This document shows positions 17,477-25,681 of a stretch of 64,000 nt of DNA, piece after piece. The number at the start of each line of letters is the position of its first letter. Position 1 is the stretch's first letter. Source of the DNA: Bog-756 sp963829235. GTDB taxonomy: Bacteria; Actinomycetota; Acidimicrobiia; Acidimicrobiales; RAAP-2. The stretch is taken from NCBI GenBank assembly GCA_963829235.1, contig CAWHIF010000010.1, positions 1-64,000 on the forward strand, given 5' to 3'. The notes under the pieces were generated by a model. The model saw nothing but the letters and a program-made list of their open reading frames with translations. It did no database searches and was not told the origin of the DNA. The position numbers and the translations under genes were made by a program.

Positions 17477-20400
17477 TTAGCGGAAATCTCGCGATGCGGG
17501 GACCGGGCCGAGTTCGAGGGGCTCGAACCGTTCGGCCACGACGGTCATCGAACCCTCGGACCGCTCGATCCGTCCGCGTACGAGGAGGGCAGGGGACGAC
17601 CGGGCCACCGGCCGCCACCGGACCCAGGCGCCGCGGGAGCACACGATGTTGACCATGCCGGTCTCGTCCTCGAGGTTCAAGAACACGGCACCATGGGCAC
17701 TCTCGGGTTGTTGGCGATGGGTCACGACGCCGCCGACGGCGATCCGGTCCCCGCTCGGCCTCGACTGCAGTTCGGCGGCCGGGAGCACGCCCCGTCGGCT
17801 CAGCCGGGCCCGGGCCAACTCCATGGCCGTCGTGTCCGGCGCCATCCCGAGCGACCACAGGTCGTCGGCCACCTCCTCCCACCGGGTGGGGAGGGGGAGC
17901 GGCGGGGGATCGGATCCGGTGACCACGCCCGGGAGCCGGTCCGTGGTGGCCTGCGCGGCCGCGCCTGCCCCCCACACCAGGGACCGTCGGTTCGGGACCC
18001 GGGCCGGCCGGCCGGCCACCGGGGCCGATCGGCGGGGCCCGGCGCCGCACCGGCCGAGACCGTCGAGGGCCCCGGCCGTGGCCAGGGCCTCCAGTTGGCC
18101 CCGGGTGACACCGGCCCGGCGCACCAGGTCCTCCATGTCCGACCACGGGCGTCCCTCCTCGATCCGCGCCGCCGTCTCCTCTCCGATGCCGCGCACCGAT
18201 GTCAGCCCGAGCCGCACGGCCGGGCCGGGCGATCCGGTACCGTCCCGCCCGCCGTGGCCGGGACCCGCGTGGCCGATCTCCTCGAGCCCCGCGCCGGAGC
18301 GCCCGGCGTTCACATCGGGGCGCCAGACGACCACCCCGTGCCGCTTGGCGTCGGCCACCAGGCTCTGGGGGGACCAGAACCCCATGGGCTGGGCGTTCAA
18401 CAGCCCGGCGGTGAAGGCGGCGGGGTAGTGCACCTTGCACCAGGCGGTGGAGTACACCAGATGGGCGAAGGCCACCGAGTGGCTCTCGGGAAACCCGAAG
18501 TTGGCGAACGCGGCCAGCGCCGCGTAGACCTGTTCGGACACCTCCGGTGACACCTGCCGGGCGGCCATGCCGGCGAACAGCCGGTCGCGCAGGCGGGCCA
18601 TCCGCTCGCCCGACCGCTTGGCGCTCATGGCCTGGCGCAATTCATCGGCCTCGGTCGAGGTGAACCCGGCCACGTCGATGGCGATCTGCATCAGCTGCTC
18701 CTGGAAGAGGGGCACCCCGAGGGTGCGCTCCAAGGCGGGCTGCAACAGCGGGTGCAGGTAGGAGACCGGCTCGGTCCCGTTGCGCCGCCGGATATAGGGG
18801 TGGACGGCATGACCCTGGATCGGCCCGGGGCGGATGAGGGCCACCTCGATGGCCAGGTCGTAGAAGCAGCGGGGCTGCACGCGGGGGAGGGTGTTCATCT
18901 GGGCCCGTGACTCCACCTGAAACACCCCGACAGTGTCGGCCCGGCACAACAGGTCGTAGACCTCGGGTTCCTGTTCGAGCCGGGCCAGGTCGACCTCGAT
19001 GTGGTGGAACTCGCGCACCAGATCGACCATGTTGTGCAGCGCGGTGAGCATGCCCAGTCCGAGCAGGTCGAATTTGACCAGCCCGGCCGCGGCGCAGTCG
19101 TCCTTGTCCCACTGCAGCACACTGCGGCCCGGCATCCGGCCCCACTCCACCGGGCAGACCTCGACCACCGGACGGTCGCAGATGACCATGCCCCCCGAAT
19201 GGATGCCGAGGTGGCGCGGGAAGTCGAGCAGGTCGGAGGCCAGGTCCCGCACCATCGGCGGGAGGTCCTCCCGTTGGTCGAGCGGCTCTCCCCGTTCGAC
19301 CGACTTCGACCACGCATCCACTTCCTCGGCCGTGTGCCCGAGGACCTTGCCCATGTCCCGCAGGGCCGATCGCGACCGGTAGGTGATCACGTTGGCCACC
19401 TGGGCGGCGTGCAGCCGGCCGTAGCGTTCGTAGACGTACTGGATGACCTCTTCCCGCCGACCCGACTCGATGTCGATGTCGATGTCCGGCGGCCCGTCGC
19501 GGGCCGGGGAGAGGAAGCGTTCGAACAACAGGCCGAGGGTGACGGCGTCGACGTTGGTGATGCCGAGCGCGTAACAGACCGCCGAGGTGGCCGCCGAGCC
19601 CCGGCCCTGACAGAAGATGTCCTGACGCCGGCAGAACGTGACGATGTCCCAGACGGTGAGGAAGTAGCCCGGGAACCCGAGCGTACCGATGACGGCGAGC
19701 TCGTGGTCGAGCTGGGCCCACGCCCCCGGCACCCGCTCGGCGCCACGTGGCCCGTACCGGTCGGTGGCGCCCCGGCGGACCAACTCGACCAGCCAGCTCT
19801 GCTCGGTCTGGCCGTCGGGTACCGGAAAGTCGGGGAGCCGCGGGGCCACCAGGTGCAGATCGAAGGCGCACATGGCGGCGATCTCCACCGTCCGTTCGAT
19901 CACCCCGGGCCACCGGGCGAACCGCCGGCGTTGTTCGGCCTCCCCCCGCAGGCAGGCGGTGGCCGACGAGGGGAGCCACCCTTCGAGATCGACCAGGGTC
20001 TGCCGGGCCCGCACCGCGGCCAGTGCGGTGGCCAGCGGGAACCGGGCGGGGGCGGCGTAGTGCACGTTGTTGGTGGCCACCGGGGCCACCCCCCGATCGG
20101 TGGCCAGCAGGGCCAGGGCGTCGTTGCGGGTGGCGTCGATCGGGTTGCCGTGGTCCCACAGCTCGACGGCCAGGTGGTCGGGGCCGAACCGTCCGATCAG
20201 ATGGTCGAGCGTCCGGGCCGCGGCCGCCGGGCCCCCGGTGGTCAGGGCGGTGGCCAGCGCCCCCTTGCGGCACCCGGTCAGGATCTGCCAGTGCCCGCCG
20301 TGATGGTCGGACAGCGCGTCGAGGGTGATGATCGGCTTCCCCTTCTCCCCGCCGGCCAGATGGGCCTCGGCGATCACCCGGCTGAGCCGGGCGTACCCCT

Positions 20401-20689
20401 CGGGGTCCCGGGCCAGCACGACCAGATGGGTGCCGTCCGGATCCGGCACCCCGGTGCGGACCCCCGGCATGCCCGCCCCGGTGATGGTGAGCTCGGCGCC
20501 GAAGACGGTGGGCAGGCCGAGGGCCCGGGCCGCCTCGGCGAAACGGACCACACCGTAGAGACCGTTGTGGTCGGTCAGGGCCAGTGCGGCCAGACCCAGC
20601 CGGCCGGCTCCGGCCGCCAGCTCCTCGGGATGGCTGGCCCCGTCGAGGAAGGAGAAATTGGAGTGGGCGTGGAGTTCGGCGTAGGGCAT
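17477..20689 (-). CDS. dnaE2: Error-prone DNA polymerase III alpha subunit
   Basis: A 1070-aa C-family polymerase of the DnaE2/ImuC type, the translesion enzyme of the SOS mutasome. The PHP domain is at the N-terminus (AELHAHSNFSFLDGASHPEE, then LALTDHNGLYG). The polymerase active site contains PDIDIDIESGRREEVIQYVY. The finger and beta-binding regions follow, then HhH (SVRGIGEETAARIEEG) and an OB-fold at the C-terminus (GGVVTHRQQP, VFLNLEDETGMVNIV). The length is normal. It is 19 bp downstream of imuB in an SOS-controlled operon, so expression should be induced by DNA damage. Confidence 0.95.
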   Translation of the reverse strand: MPYAELHAHSNFSFLDGASHPEELAAGAGRLGLAALALTDHNGLYGVVRFAEAARALGLPTVFGAELTITGAGMPGVRTGVPDPDGTHLVVLARDPEGYARLSRVIAEAHLAGGEKGKPIITLDALSDHHGGHWQILTGCRKGALATALTTGGPAAAARTLDHLIGRFGPDHLAVELWDHGNPIDATRNDALALLATDRGVAPVATNNVHYAAPARFPLATALAAVRARQTLVDLEGWLPSSATACLRGEAEQRRRFARWPGVIERTVEIAAMCAFDLHLVAPRLPDFPVPDGQTEQSWLVELVRRGATDRYGPRGAERVPGAWAQLDHELAVIGTLGFPGYFLTVWDIVTFCRRQDIFCQGRGSAATSAVCYALGITNVDAVTLGLLFERFLSPARDGPPDIDIDIESGRREEVIQYVYERYGRLHAAQVANVITYRSRSALRDMGKVLGHTAEEVDAWSKSVERGEPLDQREDLPPMVRDLASDLLDFPRHLGIHSGGMVICDRPVVEVCPVEWGRMPGRSVLQWDKDDCAAAGLVKFDLLGLGMLTALHNMVDLVREFHHIEVDLARLEQEPEVYDLLCRADTVGVFQVESRAQMNTLPRVQPRCFYDLAIEVALIRPGPIQGHAVHPYIRRRNGTEPVSYLHPLLQPALERTLGVPLFQEQLMQIAIDVAGFTSTEADELRQAMSAKRSGERMARLRDRLFAGMAARQVSPEVSEQVYAALAAFANFGFPESHSVAFAHLVYSTAWCKVHYPAAFTAGLLNAQPMGFWSPQSLVADAKRHGVVVWRPDVNAGRSGAGLEEIGHAGPGHGGRDGTGSPGPAVRLGLTSVRGIGEETAARIEEGRPWSDMEDLVRRAGVTRGQLEALATAGALDGLGRCGAGPRRSAPVAGRPARVPNRRSLVWGAGAAAQATTDRLPGVVTGSDPPPLPLPTRWEEVADDLWSLGMAPDTTAMELARARLSRRGVLPAAELQSRPSGDRIAVGGVVTHRQQPESAHGAVFLNLEDETGMVNIVCSRGAWVRWRPVARSSPALLVRGRIERSEGSMTVVAERFEPLELGPVPASRDFR

Positions 20690-20708
20690 CGGTCGTGGGG
20701 GTGTCCGG

Positions 20709-21803
20709 TCATCCGTAGGTCGCTTCGACCCACCACCGGCCCCGTTCGATCAGGAGCAGGTGGGCTTCCGCTCCCGCCACCGCCTGCATGCGCGCGCTCC
20801 GCCGGTGGGACCTCGACCACCACCGCTCGTCGGACGGCCACGGGCCGGCCCAGGCGGTCACCGCCGACCACGGGCTGTTGTCCACCGACAGCTGGCACGG
20901 GGTGGTGGTGAGCAGACCCCGTCCCGACACCGCCACCGGCCGGCCGTCGGCACCCGCCAGTTCGGCATGGAGGGGGGCGGGATACACGACCGCCGGGGCG
21001 GGGGGCGGAATCTGGCCGGGCCACGGCGCGCCGAGGGCGGTGTCGGCGTGGTGTTCCCGGACGTTCCACGTGACGAAGCGGGCCCGTTGGGCCGGCCCCC
21101 GCCCACCTTGGAGAGAGGCGGTCACCACGCCGTCCGGGCCGAGGAGGTCCTGCACCGCGGCCAGGGCCCGAGCGGCCCGGGCATCGGTGTCGCTCACGCC
21201 ACCCCAGAATTCGGGATCGCCGCCGGGCACAGGGACACCGCCACCCCGGGCTCCCCGGCGCTGTGCGTCGATCCGCCGGCCGGCCGCCGGCTGGCGTAGC
21301 TCGGACAGCTCACCGCTCCACCCACCCGCCACCCGGTGGCAGGCGGTACCGTCGGCTCCGAACCGTCCGAGCACATGGGACTCGGGAAGGGCGGCGAACT
21401 CACCCAGGGTGCGGATACCCAACCGGTCGAGCAGCTCGGTCAGTTCGGGACGGTCGAGAACGCCGACCGGCAAGGGGGCCAGGAAGGCGGGGGTCCCGCC
21501 CACCGGGACGACGAGGTTGCCGCGGGCGGCGAGGACGGCGGCGAACAACCCGTCGGCCACACCGACCTCGACCGGGGTGATGCCGGAGGTGGCGTCGGCG
21601 ACCCGCTGGACCAGTGTGCCTTCGCCCCCGAAGTAGCGGGCCGGCCCGCGGGCCGGGAGCGAGCAGATACCGGTCCGCACGGCGGTGACCCACGGGCAGA
21701 AGGCCTCTGTGGCTTCGATCACCTTGACGAACGACCGGAGGGTGGCCCCACCCTCGTCATCGGCGAGGAGCTCGGGGCAGCGTACGACGAGGAGGCGGTT
21801 CAT
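20709..21803 (-). CDS. imuB: ImuB, Y-family polymerase-like mutasome adaptor with a shortened N-terminus
   Basis: A 364-aa ImuB homologue. Diagnostic segments are SLPARGPARYFGGEG, VEVGVADGLFAAVLAAR, LLDRLGIRTLGEFAALPESH and the C-terminal RGLLTTTPCQLSVDN...WAGPWPSDERWW. ImuB is a catalytically inactive Y-family protein that links ImuA, DnaE2 and the beta clamp. Known ImuB proteins run about 500 aa. Here MNRLLVV leads directly into RCPELLADDEGG, so roughly 60-80 residues of the N-terminal palm seem absent. The start overlaps the imuA stop (ATGA). Either the family is trimmed in this lineage or an internal deletion occurred. Confidence 0.85.
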   Translation of the reverse strand: MNRLLVVRCPELLADDEGGATLRSFVKVIEATEAFCPWVTAVRTGICSLPARGPARYFGGEGTLVQRVADATSGITPVEVGVADGLFAAVLAARGNLVVPVGGTPAFLAPLPVGVLDRPELTELLDRLGIRTLGEFAALPESHVLGRFGADGTACHRVAGGWSGELSELRQPAAGRRIDAQRRGARGGGVPVPGGDPEFWGGVSDTDARAARALAAVQDLLGPDGVVTASLQGGRGPAQRARFVTWNVREHHADTALGAPWPGQIPPPAPAVVYPAPLHAELAGADGRPVAVSGRGLLTTTPCQLSVDNSPWSAVTAWAGPWPSDERWWSRSHRRSARMQAVAGAEAHLLLIERGRWWVEATYG

Positions 21804-22540
21804 GCCGGCACCACCGGGTCCTCCGCGGCATCCGCCACCGTCCCGGTCGGCGTGGGCAGCCACAGGTGACGGCGGCGGGGACGCGCCGACGACCGACGAC
21901 CCGTGGCCGTCACCGTCATCCGGCGCCGGCGCAGGTACCCCTCGCCGGTACCCACGCCGTCCCACCGCGCGTCGCTGACCTTCAGCTCCACATCGGGGTG
22001 CTCGGGCCATCCGTGCCGTCCGGTCACCACCAGCACCGATCGGCGCTCCCTGGCCCTGGCCACCAATCTGCGGGCCATGGCCGGGCGGGGAGGGAACGGG
22101 GGGCAGAGCACCACGAGATCGACGCCGTCGATCAACGCCGCGGTGACCTCGGCCCAGGCGGTACCGGGCCGGGGGACCAGGGCCAGCCGTGACAGGTCGA
22201 TCCCCAGGTCGTGGGAGGCGACGGCGCCGAGTCCCGGGAGACCGACGAGCGCGCACCAACAGCCTGCTCCCGACGCCGCGGCCAGGAGGGCCAGCGTCAG
22301 GCTGACGCCGCCGCCGGCACGCCCGGCCGGTCCGGTGACGGCGATGGTGCTCCCCCGGCGCAGGCTGCCGTCGGGGAACAGGTCGGCCAAGGGGGGGACC
22401 ACCGTGAGCAGCTGGGTCTGGCTGGAGGAAACGGGTCGGGTCCGTTCGGCCAGGAGGGCCAGGGGCTCCCGGTCCCGCCTTCCGCCCGGCCCCGGAGCAT
22501 CCTGGTCGCGGGGAGGCCGATCCGTCGGGTGTACGAACAT
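21800..22540 (-). CDS. imuA: ImuA-like mutasome protein (RecA/SulA-related)
   Basis: About 246 aa if translation begins at the ATG inside the SOS operator. The recognisable region begins LTVVPPLADLFPDGSLRRGS, followed by TIAVTGPAGRAGGGVSLTLA (a degenerate P-loop-like segment) and VDLVVLCPPFPPRPAMARRL. It ends with an Arg-rich YLRRRRMTVTATGRRSSARP segment, as in ImuA'. In mycobacteria ImuA' forms the mutasome with ImuB and DnaE2. The first ~45 residues are Pro/Arg/Asp-rich and weakly supported, so the true start may be a later GTG. It is translationally coupled to imuB. Confidence 0.7.
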   Translation of the reverse strand: MFVHPTDRPPRDQDAPGPGGRRDREPLALLAERTRPVSSSQTQLLTVVPPLADLFPDGSLRRGSTIAVTGPAGRAGGGVSLTLALLAAASGAGCWCALVGLPGLGAVASHDLGIDLSRLALVPRPGTAWAEVTAALIDGVDLVVLCPPFPPRPAMARRLVARARERRSVLVVTGRHGWPEHPDVELKVSDARWDGVGTGEGYLRRRRMTVTATGRRSSARPRRRHLWLPTPTGTVADAAEDPVVPA

Positions 22541-22550
22541 ATGTTCGTAC
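22531..22550 (-). promoter_or_regulatory. SOS box (LexA operator), perfect 20-bp palindrome
   Basis: GTACGAACATATGTTCGTAC is perfectly self-complementary and contains GAAC-N4-GTTC, the LexA site of actinobacteria and Bacillus (CGAACATATGTTCG core). It sits at the head of imuA-imuB-dnaE2, as expected for a damage-inducible mutagenesis operon. The central ATG on the minus strand is in frame with imuA. Confidence 0.92.
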
Positions 22551-22899
22551 AGTACCGCCCCCGGGTTGGAGGGGCCAGTGGCTCCGACCAGGCCATCCGG
22601 CAGTTCCCACGATGCGCCCGATCTGCTCGCTAGCATGTGGGTCACCAGAGAGAGGAGGTGGTCCAACTGAGCAGTCAACGTTTTGGGACCCTGGAGGTGG
22701 CTGGCCGCTGAGGCGGCTCGCTGTACCACCTGGCGAATCCCAGCCAGACACCCACCGGGCGACCTAGCCGGACCCAGGTCCCATCCGGCGCCGCACGGGA
22801 ACCCCGGTGCATACAACAGCAAACTTGTACCTGCAGGGCGTCTCTTCGGGGGCGCCCTGCAGCGCGTACGGGGGTCGGACCGGCCGGGTCCGACGGGGG
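22551..22899. other. Intergenic region between imuA and the antiporter, possible structured RNA
   Basis: No protein gene is supported. On the plus strand there is a -10-like TAGCAT (22631), an unusually complete Shine-Dalgarno-like run GAGGAGGTGGTCC (22652-22664), then a 14-codon open stretch with no ATG or GTG. Nested complementary segments follow between about 22685 and 22782, and a strong hairpin at the end (separate entry). It could be an untranslated RNA or leader. GC-rich DNA makes chance pairing common, so support is weak. Confidence 0.3.
22831..22862. terminator. 10-bp perfect hairpin after the antiporter gene
   Basis: CTGCAGGGCG pairs perfectly with CGCCCTGCAG across a 12-base loop. 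It lies about 40 bp beyond the leftward antiporter stop, so it probably terminates that message. It would also end any rightward transcript from the preceding region. No U-tract follows on either strand, as is common in actinobacteria. Confidence 0.55.
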
Positions 22900-24507
22900 T
22901 CAGGGGCGCATGGTGGTCTCGTCGAGATCGAGTGCGGCCCGCACCTCCCCGGCGATCCGCTCGCTGACCTTCCGCCGGGCCAGCAGGTGGCCGAGCTCGA
23001 CCCGCTCCGTGGCGATGATCAGCTGGCGGAGCTCGCGCTCGGCCTGCAGGTCTCCGTACCGGTCGACGGCGGGGACGGGCCCGTTTCCGGAGCCGTCCTC
23101 GTCGAGGCCACCGGCATCGATCGCCTCCAGCCGGCGGTCCATGCGGGCCAGCTGGGACTCGTACCCGATACGGATCCGGTCCACCACCTCGTCGGGGAAC
23201 TGATCGGTCTGGCCGAGATCGTCGATCCGGCACAGGGCGATCACCGTCAGCCTGCGTCGCGCCTCGGCCAACAGGACCAGGTCCTGCTCGCCGCGCGTCA
23301 CCAGACCCAGTCGTCGGATGAGCGGGGGGAGGGTCAGGCCCTGCCCGACCAGTGTGGCCACGATGACGGCGAAGGTGATGAACACCAACAGGTCCCGTTG
23401 CGGGAAGCTCTGGGGGAGGGCCAGCGCGGCGGCCAGGCTCACCGCCCCGCGCATGCCGGCCCATCCGATGACCGTGGTCTCGCGCCACGACCGGTTCGAG
23501 CGCCGGGCCGCACCGACCAGCCGGTGCCCGCCGGGCAGCACCGTCGCCGCGAACATCCACGCCATGCGCACCCCGATCACCGTGCCCACCACGGCCGAGG
23601 CCTCGATGGCCAGTGAGCCCGATTCACGATTGACCAGGCTGTCCAGTACCGGCCGCAGCTCCAACCCGATCAGCAGGAAGGACGCCCCGGTCAACAAGAA
23701 GACGATCAGGTCCCAGATCTCGCGCTGTTGCAACCGGGCGGCCGGCGTCAGCGCCCCGGAGCCGAAGCGGCCGAAGTAGAGGCCGGTGGCCACCACGGCC
23801 AGCACGCCCGAGGCCCCGAGCTTGTCGGCGGGGAGATAGGCGGCGAAGGGCAGGATCAACAGCATGGTGTTCTCGATGACCGGCGTCTCGGTGAACCGGA
23901 GCATGCGGCATCCGAACCAACCCACCGCGATGCCGACCGCAACTCCCACCACCACCGCGAACGCGAACTTGCCGAACACGTCGGCCACGGTGAACACCGC
24001 GCCCACGGCGCCCACGGCCACCTGATAGGCGGTCAGCGCGGTGGCATCGTTCATCAGTCCCTCCCCGCCGAGGATCACAACCAGCCGGCGCGAGAGCCCG
24101 AGCTTTCCCGCGATCTGGGTGGCGGCCACCGAGTCGGGCGGTGACACGATGGCGCCGAGGGCGAAGGCCGCCGCCCAGCTCATGTCGCCCACCAGGGAAT
24201 GGATGACCACGGCCACCGACGCCATGGTGACCACGACCAGTCCCACGGCCAGCAGCAGGATGGGTCGCCAGTGGGTCCGGAGCTCACGCGCCGACGTGTC
24301 CAGTGAAGCGTCGTAGATCAGGGGTGGGAGGAAGACCAGCAGCACGAGGTCGGGTTCGAGCTCGACCCGGTGGTGGACCGGCAACAGGGCCACCCCGATG
24401 CCGGCCAGCACCAACAGGATGGGATAGGCGATCCGAAGCCGGTCGGCGACGATGGCGATGATCACGATGCCGATGAGCAGTCCGATCCCGTCGGCGATGC
24501 TGATCAT
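22900..24507 (-). CDS. Na+/H+ antiporter (CPA1/NhaP type)
   Basis: About 535 aa from ATG 24507. It has around 12 hydrophobic helices in the first 400 residues. The conserved CPA1 elements are FLPPLIYDASLD, the ion-binding GAIVSPPDSVAA and GGEGLMNDATAL segments, and later GWAGMRGAVSLAAALALP. A soluble, largely helical tail of about 130 residues follows (EARRRLTVIALCRIDDLGQ and onward). It exchanges cytoplasmic Na+ (or K+) for protons in the plasma membrane and helps pH and salt balance. An upstream in-frame start would add 18 Arg/Pro-rich residues before the first helix and is less likely. Confidence 0.92.
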   Translation of the reverse strand: MISIADGIGLLIGIVIIAIVADRLRIAYPILLVLAGIGVALLPVHHRVELEPDLVLLVFLPPLIYDASLDTSARELRTHWRPILLLAVGLVVVTMASVAVVIHSLVGDMSWAAAFALGAIVSPPDSVAATQIAGKLGLSRRLVVILGGEGLMNDATALTAYQVAVGAVGAVFTVADVFGKFAFAVVVGVAVGIAVGWFGCRMLRFTETPVIENTMLLILPFAAYLPADKLGASGVLAVVATGLYFGRFGSGALTPAARLQQREIWDLIVFLLTGASFLLIGLELRPVLDSLVNRESGSLAIEASAVVGTVIGVRMAWMFAATVLPGGHRLVGAARRSNRSWRETTVIGWAGMRGAVSLAAALALPQSFPQRDLLVFITFAVIVATLVGQGLTLPPLIRRLGLVTRGEQDLVLLAEARRRLTVIALCRIDDLGQTDQFPDEVVDRIRIGYESQLARMDRRLEAIDAGGLDEDGSGNGPVPAVDRYGDLQAERELRQLIIATERVELGHLLARRKVSERIAGEVRAALDLDETTMRP

Positions 24508-24595
24508 CGGAGCGCGGGCACGGCCCGGTGGCACATCGTCGGGGCACCCGTCACGGCGCACAAACTACCCAGCACCGCACCCGCCGATGGTGGAG

Positions 24596-25129
24596 CTACC
24601 GCTCGTCTTCCTCGTCTTCGGGCTCGGAACGGAGGGACCGCTCGATGTCCCAGCGATGGTGGAAGGCGTCGTGGGCGTTGGTCAGGACGACGTCGGACAG
24701 CGACTGCCCGCCACGTTCGGGGTGGATGAGGATGACACCGGTGCGCCGGGTCTGCCCCACCGCGTACTGCCATCCGGCCACGGAACGGGACAGCGACCAC
24801 AGGGCCGCCTGGAGCGGGATCCGCGGGTACTCGCGGGCCCGGGCCAACGCGTTCTCGTCGTAGCCGGCCACTTCGGGTGGTGCCCCGGCGGCGATGCCGG
24901 CCAGCCGCTCGGCCCAGATCCGCAGGTTGTCGGCCACGTGGCTGACGTAGGCCGACACCGACCAGTCGAGCTCGGGGTGCCGTTCGGTGCCGGTGGCCCC
25001 GACCAGCGTGCGCCCGTAGGTGCCCGGGACCTCGGCCACCAGGACGACGGCGTCACCCACGCTCACCTGCCACGAGAAGCCGCAGGCCCGACAGGGCTCG
25101 CCGTAGACCGTCGCACCCCATTCGCTCAT
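24596..25129 (-). CDS. DinB-like (four-helix) protein with an N-terminal CxxC knuckle
   Basis: About 177 aa. The N-terminus has a CRACGF motif, so one metal-binding knuckle precedes the DinB-like domain (LDWSVSAYVSHVADNLRIWA, later DVVLTNAHDAFHHRWDIERS). His residues in SHVADN and AHDAFHHR are placed like the metal ligands of DinB/YfiT proteins. The acidic tail is EPEDEEDER. The role is unknown; thiol-dependent transferase activity is typical of the superfamily. It is on the same strand as the antiporter, upstream of it. Confidence 0.65.
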   Translation of the reverse strand: MSEWGATVYGEPCRACGFSWQVSVGDAVVLVAEVPGTYGRTLVGATGTERHPELDWSVSAYVSHVADNLRIWAERLAGIAAGAPPEVAGYDENALARAREYPRIPLQAALWSLSRSVAGWQYAVGQTRRTGVILIHPERGGQSLSDVVLTNAHDAFHHRWDIERSLRSEPEDEEDER

Positions 25130-25263
25130 CTCCTGATTGTGCCACCCCGGTGGCGGCCCGACCCCGCAGCCCGCGGTGCGAGGAGTGCCGGCCGCGGCGC
25201 ACGGCCACCGGATGGACCGGCGGGCCCCGGCCGCCTGACCGCGCCTTGAAGGGGTCCGCCGCG

Positions 25264-25635
25264 TTACTCGGGCAGGTGGCAGACGGCCTCGACGTTGTTG
25301 CCGTCGGGGTCGCGGACGAAGGCACCGTAGTAGTCGGGGTGGTACTCGGGCCACAGCCGGGGTTCGTGCAGCACGTCCGCCCCGAGGGCGGTGGCGGCCC
25401 GGAAGAAGGCCCTCACGCCGGCCCGGTCGGGGGCGGCGAAGGCGATGTGGGCCTCGCGGAACCCGTCGCCCGACGTCTGCGGCCCGATCCAGAACCCGGG
25501 TGCGCCGGGTGGGCCGAACCCGACCGCCCCGCCGAAGACCATCCCCCGCCCGGACCCCAGCGGGGCCAACACGGCGTCGTAGAAGGCGGCGCTGGCCGCG
25601 GTATCGGAGCACTGGATGGAGAGGTGGTCGATCAC
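25264..25635 (-). CDS. VOC-superfamily (glyoxalase/bleomycin-resistance-like) protein
   Basis: A 123-aa single-module vicinal-oxygen-chelate protein. It begins MIDHLSIQCSDTAASAAFYD with the metal-ligand His in the first strand, includes REAHIAFAAPDRAGVRAFF, and ends YGAFVRDPDGNNVEAVCH with the Glu ligand. Such proteins act as dimers in isomerase, dioxygenase or drug-binding roles; this one's substrate is unknown. It is divergent from the serine hydrolase gene 46 bp away. Confidence 0.88.
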   Translation of the reverse strand: MIDHLSIQCSDTAASAAFYDAVLAPLGSGRGMVFGGAVGFGPPGAPGFWIGPQTSGDGFREAHIAFAAPDRAGVRAFFRAATALGADVLHEPRLWPEYHPDYYGAFVRDPDGNNVEAVCHLPE

Positions 25636-25681
25636 GGTGCACAGCCTGCCAGACGGCCGAGGTGCGCGATGCTGGACAGCC

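Noticed and set aside
22685..22862. c-di-AMP (ydaO-type) or cobalamin riboswitch
   Set aside because: Short matches such as GGCGAATCC and ACGGGAACC occur, but the conserved core blocks of those riboswitches are missing and no downstream gene exists on that strand.
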